A DNA stretch of 26,114 nucleotides from Collinsella sp. (GTDB taxonomy: Bacteria; Actinomycetota; Coriobacteriia; Coriobacteriales; Coriobacteriaceae), in NCBI GenBank assembly GCA_022745215.1, contig JAIIWC010000022.1, positions 1-26,114 of the forward strand. Reading direction: 5' to 3'. The first letter of the stretch is position 1. Each line of letters starts with the position of its first letter. Made by a program: the position numbers and the translations under genes. The notes beneath the pieces are model-generated. The model made no database searches, was not told the DNA's origin, and saw only the letters and a list, made by a program, of their open reading frames with translations. Below are positions 23,258 through 26,114 of this stretch, one piece after another.

Positions 23258-25699
23258 CTACCCCAGCGAGCGGTTGAGGGAGCCGAGCTCGTCGTTGCCC
23301 ATGGTGCGCCACATTTGGAAGATACAACCGCGCGCCAGGAAAAAGAAACCGTTATCGACCAGTTGCACAGCGGCATCTGCCAGCTGATTCGTCACGGCGG
23401 ACACTGGCGGCAGCTCTAGTCCAGCCTTGTGGATGGTCTCGACCGCTTCCTCGAACGTCGGAGGCTCGCTGACGCCCATCTCGTTCATAAGGCCCTGCAT
23501 TTCTTCCAGCGCGCTGCTGCCCGACTCCTCGCCGCGCGGCACCAGACGGTAACAAGCCAGCGCCAGGTCGAGCTGATCGCAATTCCAATAGGCAAACGCC
23601 AAGCGATAGAACAGGTAGCCGATTGCAGAACGATCGCTGGCAATACGTAGGCCGTGGCGCGCCACCTCGATAATCTCGTCAAAGCGCTCCAGACGCGCAA
23701 GCACGTTGATGAGCGCAAAGTGCGACTGCATGGACGAGCGCGCCAGATCGTAAAGATGGCGCACCTCGGGCAGTGCTCGTTCAAAGTCCTCTTGCTCGGC
23801 GTAAAAGCTGCAGATCTCGTGTTGGGCAAAGTACAGCGCATCGGGCGCACGAAGGATTCGCACAGAGCGGTCTTCTTCCAACACCGGTAGCACCATGCGC
23901 ACCAGCTGGTTATCGCAAAACTGCGTTTGAACCGGACCTGTCGCCAAAAGCTCGGCGACGGCGCACTTAGCCTCCAACTCCTCAACAAGACGAGAAAAGC
24001 CTTCAAAAGCACCTGTACGGTCGACTTTTGCCTGCTCGCGCAATTCAACAACACGGGCCACGTATGGGTCGTCGTCCTCTTCCATGACCTCCAGCTCGTC
24101 AGCCGTATCGGCAAGCAGCAGATCGCGCAGCGCCGGCGGCAGCATGCGATGGTCATCACGCGGACGAGCATGAACCTCCGCAGGTTCAATCGTCTCCGGA
24201 GCGGTTGACTCATATGCCTCAAGCACACGCTTGCACGGCATATCGTCCATGTCCATGCTTTCAAGATCCTTGGCGACAGGCACGCAATCGGCCAGATAGG
24301 CCGCGCGCCCAAAGAAATACGTTGCAACAACGCGCTCGCCCTGCTCACTGTCGGGAGCAGCAATCTGCACATAGCAGCGCGTGATGCAGGTGCCCGCGGC
24401 AAAACACGCTGCCGCAAGCGTGAGTGCCACGCGCGCATCGTGCTCCGCGGCCCAGATCGCACGCGCGTCCTCGTCCAACTCGCGCCAGGCGTCATCTTGA
24501 GCGTCGTATTCACGTTGCGGCATGGCATCAACGACAGACTGCCCAAACCGAACGAGCATGATCCCTTCGGCAACGTTTGCCCGATAGGTATAGTCGAGCC
24601 GCGTGACCACGTTAAGTGCCTCGACAATACGCGCGAAGCGGGTACGCACATCCCACTCACCGCCCGGCTGGCAAGCCACCGTACCCGGTTTGCCCCACGG
24701 GTTATCGCTCGAGGCCGTATCAAGCAGTCGGGGAACATCGTTGGTCGTCTTGGCGATATGCCACGCATCAAAGAGCGCGCAGCCCTCAAGGCTCGGCGAG
24801 GATGCCGCAGGGACCAATCCGGCCCCGATGTGCTCAAGGATGCCGGAGAGACGGTTAAGACGGCACTCGATGGCAAGCAGCATGTCAATCTCGTCCTGGT
24901 CCAGCAGGCTGCGATCAAAATTGAGATAGAAAAGCTTTGAGCGATCGATGCGAGCCAGGCTCATCTCGGACTTAGCGGCGATGGTGCGCAAGCGAGGCAA
25001 GTCAATTTCACTCATAAGGGCGGCGGCATAGCGCTCGATACCGCTCGGATTCTCGGCATGGTCAACGCGGTAGAGCAGCGTCTCGATAGCGTCAGGTAGC
25101 GGTGTCGTGTTAAAGCCCAAAAACACCTCGACCGGCTCGGGCAACTTTACGAGCTTGATCTTGTCGACAACGTTTTGCATACCCTCGTCGAGTCCGTCGG
25201 CGTCCGCCGTGCTCGCAATGGTATTTTCGGAGTCAGCGAATATCACGTAGCGCAGGAACATCGATGCCATGAACTCACCGTAAGGAAGGGAGCGGGTCGA
25301 ATTCCATGTCTCGTGATCGGACTGTTCGCGCATGGGACCTTCGGGAGAGCCGACGGTTCGCGCGCACGCGCGCATCGTGCCGTTTGCTCCCCTCACCATA
25401 ATCTCACCAATACCGGAGTCCGACTCGTCAAGGACCAGTTCCATGTCGGGATCGTTGGGCAGCGGAGCCTCGCTGACGGGGCGGTCCACCTTGTACACCT
25501 CACCCGAAACGCTTACGTAGCCCAAAAGCGACACATGGCTTTTGCCAACGAATTCGACGACATAACAAGATTCATGCTGATCCTCGCCAAAGAGTTTCCA
25601 GACCACGCCATATGAGCGTCCCGCAGGCTGCTCGGGCATCGCCGGAAAGCGCTTCTTGGGATCGAGAAACCTGAGCTTGTATGTCGGACGCTCTGCCAC
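23258..25699 (-). CDS. Large protein of unknown function with C-terminal TPR-like helices
   Basis: An 813-residue protein I do not recognise as a named family. No signal peptide or convincing membrane helix is seen, so it is probably cytoplasmic. The N-terminal 160 residues look beta-rich (KLRFLDPKKRF, YVVEFVGKSHVSLLGYVSVSGEVY). The middle (about 160-540) mixes helices with a Cys- and Ala-rich stretch (AACFAAGTCITRCYV) and an acidic segment near DELEVMEEDDDPYV. The last 200 residues (about 610-780) are helical repeats of TPR type (ALYFAQHEICSFYAEQEDFERAL, AIGYLFYRLAFAYWNCDQLDLALACY), suggesting protein-protein contacts. The GTG at 25699 follows AGGGTGAT about 7 nt upstream. It stands alone between two tRNA loci and is preceded by a palindrome at 25737-25755. 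Confidence 0.85.
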   Translation of the reverse strand: MAERPTYKLRFLDPKKRFPAMPEQPAGRSYGVVWKLFGEDQHESCYVVEFVGKSHVSLLGYVSVSGEVYKVDRPVSEAPLPNDPDMELVLDESDSGIGEIMVRGANGTMRACARTVGSPEGPMREQSDHETWNSTRSLPYGEFMASMFLRYVIFADSENTIASTADADGLDEGMQNVVDKIKLVKLPEPVEVFLGFNTTPLPDAIETLLYRVDHAENPSGIERYAAALMSEIDLPRLRTIAAKSEMSLARIDRSKLFYLNFDRSLLDQDEIDMLLAIECRLNRLSGILEHIGAGLVPAASSPSLEGCALFDAWHIAKTTNDVPRLLDTASSDNPWGKPGTVACQPGGEWDVRTRFARIVEALNVVTRLDYTYRANVAEGIMLVRFGQSVVDAMPQREYDAQDDAWRELDEDARAIWAAEHDARVALTLAAACFAAGTCITRCYVQIAAPDSEQGERVVATYFFGRAAYLADCVPVAKDLESMDMDDMPCKRVLEAYESTAPETIEPAEVHARPRDDHRMLPPALRDLLLADTADELEVMEEDDDPYVARVVELREQAKVDRTGAFEGFSRLVEELEAKCAVAELLATGPVQTQFCDNQLVRMVLPVLEEDRSVRILRAPDALYFAQHEICSFYAEQEDFERALPEVRHLYDLARSSMQSHFALINVLARLERFDEIIEVARHGLRIASDRSAIGYLFYRLAFAYWNCDQLDLALACYRLVPRGEESGSSALEEMQGLMNEMGVSEPPTFEEAVETIHKAGLELPPVSAVTNQLADAAVQLVDNGFFFLARGCIFQMWRTMGNDELGSLNRSLG

Positions 25700-25736
25700 G
25701 GAATATCACCCTGATCGGTCGCTTGAAGAAGGAGTG

Positions 25737-25772
25737 GTCGCGAATAAGTCGCGACATCTACTCGGAATCTTA
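25737..25772 (-). promoter_or_regulatory. Promoter and palindrome before the large unknown gene
   Basis: A -10-like TAAGAT (25772-25767, minus strand) is followed at about +5 by a perfect inverted repeat GTCGCGA-ATAAG-TCGCGAC (25737-25755), about 38 nt before the start codon. A second small hairpin TCGTCC-CTTT-GGACGA (25790-25805) covers the -35 area, and no good -35 hexamer is seen. The palindrome could be an operator or a leader stem. Confidence 0.4.
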
Positions 25773-25823
25773 CACGAGTCGACAGGAAATCGTCCCTTTG
25801 GACGAAAGCACTCAAGCTGGCGC

Positions 25824-25853
25824 AAAAGAAAAGCCCCCGTTGCCGGGAGCTTT
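25824..25853 (-). terminator. Left copy of the tRNA-Arg terminator
   Basis: Minus strand: AAAGC-T-CCCG, loop GCAA, CGGG-G-GCTTT (25853-25830, one mismatch), then TTCTTTT. It is a near-identical copy of the terminator 190 bp to the right and follows a truncated tRNA-Arg 3' end. Confidence 0.7.
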
Positions 25854-25862
25854 AATCGCAAA

Positions 25863-25882
25863 TGGTGCGGCGTATAGGATTC
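25863..25882 (-). pseudogene. Truncated tRNA-Arg 3' end
   Basis: The last 20 nt of the tRNA-Arg gene, from within the T loop through CCA, are repeated exactly here (identical to 26053-26072, offset 190 bp). The T-stem 5' strand and everything upstream are replaced by hairpin-rich sequence, so no functional tRNA is possible. The downstream terminator is duplicated with it. Confidence 0.7.
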
Positions 25883-26000
25883 CGCGCATCCGCTGCGCGG
25901 ATCCGCACCGGCTTCGCCCGCCTGCCGGCGTGCTCGCCCGCGGGCTAAAAACGCTCCGCGTTTTCTTTACGCCCGCGCCTCGACCGAGGTTCGAATCAAT
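25877..26000. repeat. Hairpin-rich insert between the two tRNA-Arg 3' ends
   Basis: Within the 353-base region without a protein gene (25700-26052), this part holds three symmetrical structures. One is GGAT-T-CCGCGCA / TGCGCGG-ATCC (25877-25904). The second is AAAACGC-TCC-GCGTTTT (25948-25964), T-flanked on both strands and so terminator-like in both directions. The third is an inverted T-arm-like segment GAGGTTCGAATC around 25986-25998. No coding potential is apparent. Confidence 0.5.
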
Positions 26001-26013
26001 GCGGTGTTTACGT

Positions 26014-26043
26014 AAAAGAAAAGCCCCCGTCGCCGGGAGCTTT
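26014..26043 (-). terminator. Terminator of tRNA-Arg
   Basis: Minus strand: AAAGC-T-CCCG, loop GCGA, CGGG-G-GCTTT (26043-26020), then TTCTTTT. It starts about 10 nt after the encoded CCA end. The loop is GNRA type (GCGA here, GCAA in the left copy). Confidence 0.85.
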
Positions 26044-26052
26044 AAAGTCAAT

Positions 26053-26114
26053 TGGTGCGGCGTATAGGATTCGAACCTATGACGTTCTGATTCGTAGTCA
26101 GACCCTCTATCCAG
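26053..26114 (-). tRNA. tRNA-Arg (anticodon ACG), 5' end beyond window
   Basis: The 3' 62 nt are present, including CCA. The anticodon arm is TCTGA-CTACGAA-TCAGA, giving anticodon ACG, which would be edited to ICG and read CGU/CGC/CGA arginine codons. T arm: ATAGG-TTCGAAT-CCTAT. 3' acceptor strand: ACGCCGC with discriminator A then CCA. The D arm end and the 5' acceptor strand are cut off by the right edge. Confidence 0.93.

Noticed and set aside
25700..26052. Integrated element or genomic island at tRNA-Arg
   Set aside because: The tRNA repeat pattern fits an att scar, but there is no integrase, excisionase or cargo between the repeats, so only a remnant or duplication can be reported.
1..26114. 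CRISPR array or metabolite riboswitch
   Set aside because: No regularly spaced direct repeats were seen. None of the leaders shows a conserved riboswitch core that I recognise. The htpG leader structure is of a different kind and is reported separately.

Overview
The window looks like chromosomal DNA from a GC-rich, Gram-positive actinobacterium of the class Coriobacteriia, most likely Collinsella or a close relative. This rests on overall impression: GC-rich coding, AAGGAGG-type ribosome binding sites, a tandem pair of YhgE/Pip membrane proteins, a CpsB-type PHP tyrosine phosphatase with a CpsD BY-kinase, and a VanRS-like two-component pair next to a D,D-carboxypeptidase. I could not run a search to confirm the taxon. 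Every protein gene lies on the minus strand except the carboxypeptidase at 21604-22944. No transposase, integrase, phage gene or CRISPR array is visible.

Reading left to right: the N-terminus of an unrecognised protein (1-157); hisS (415-1728); an MFS carrier of the oxalate/formate-antiporter type (1900-3204); an M20D amidohydrolase (3328-4626); an EamA/DMT exporter (4743-5726); two directly abutting YhgE/Pip membrane proteins transcribed 10943->5928; htpG (11220-13244); a GNAT acetyltransferase (13447-13947); a cpsC-cpsD-cpsB tyrosine phosphorylation module transcribed 16051->13987; pstB-phoB-phoR transcribed 19343->16247; a VanR/VanS-like pair transcribed 21406->19447; the divergent carboxypeptidase; tRNA-Ser(GCT); a large TPR-containing protein of unknown function (23258-25699); and a tRNA-Arg(ACG) cut by the window edge. 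Most transcription units end in recognisable hairpin terminators, so operon limits can be read with fair confidence.

Functionally the central part (13.9-22.9 kb) is a cell-envelope and phosphate signalling region. It holds a PhoBR-type system with only the ATPase of the Pst transporter, a kinase/phosphatase module for exopolysaccharide length control without any glycosyltransferases nearby, and a VanRS-like system facing a peptidoglycan D,D-carboxypeptidase. The Pip pair has a dyad operator-like sequence in its promoter region.

The most interesting non-coding signals are: the htpG leader, which holds a GNRA-capped terminator-like hairpin and a competing U-rich stem over the Shine-Dalgarno sequence (candidate heat-responsive attenuator or RNA thermometer); a duplicated tRNA-Arg 3' end plus terminator at the right edge; and inverted T-arm-like fragments just downstream of both tRNA genes. 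None of these amounts to a proven new system. They are candidates.
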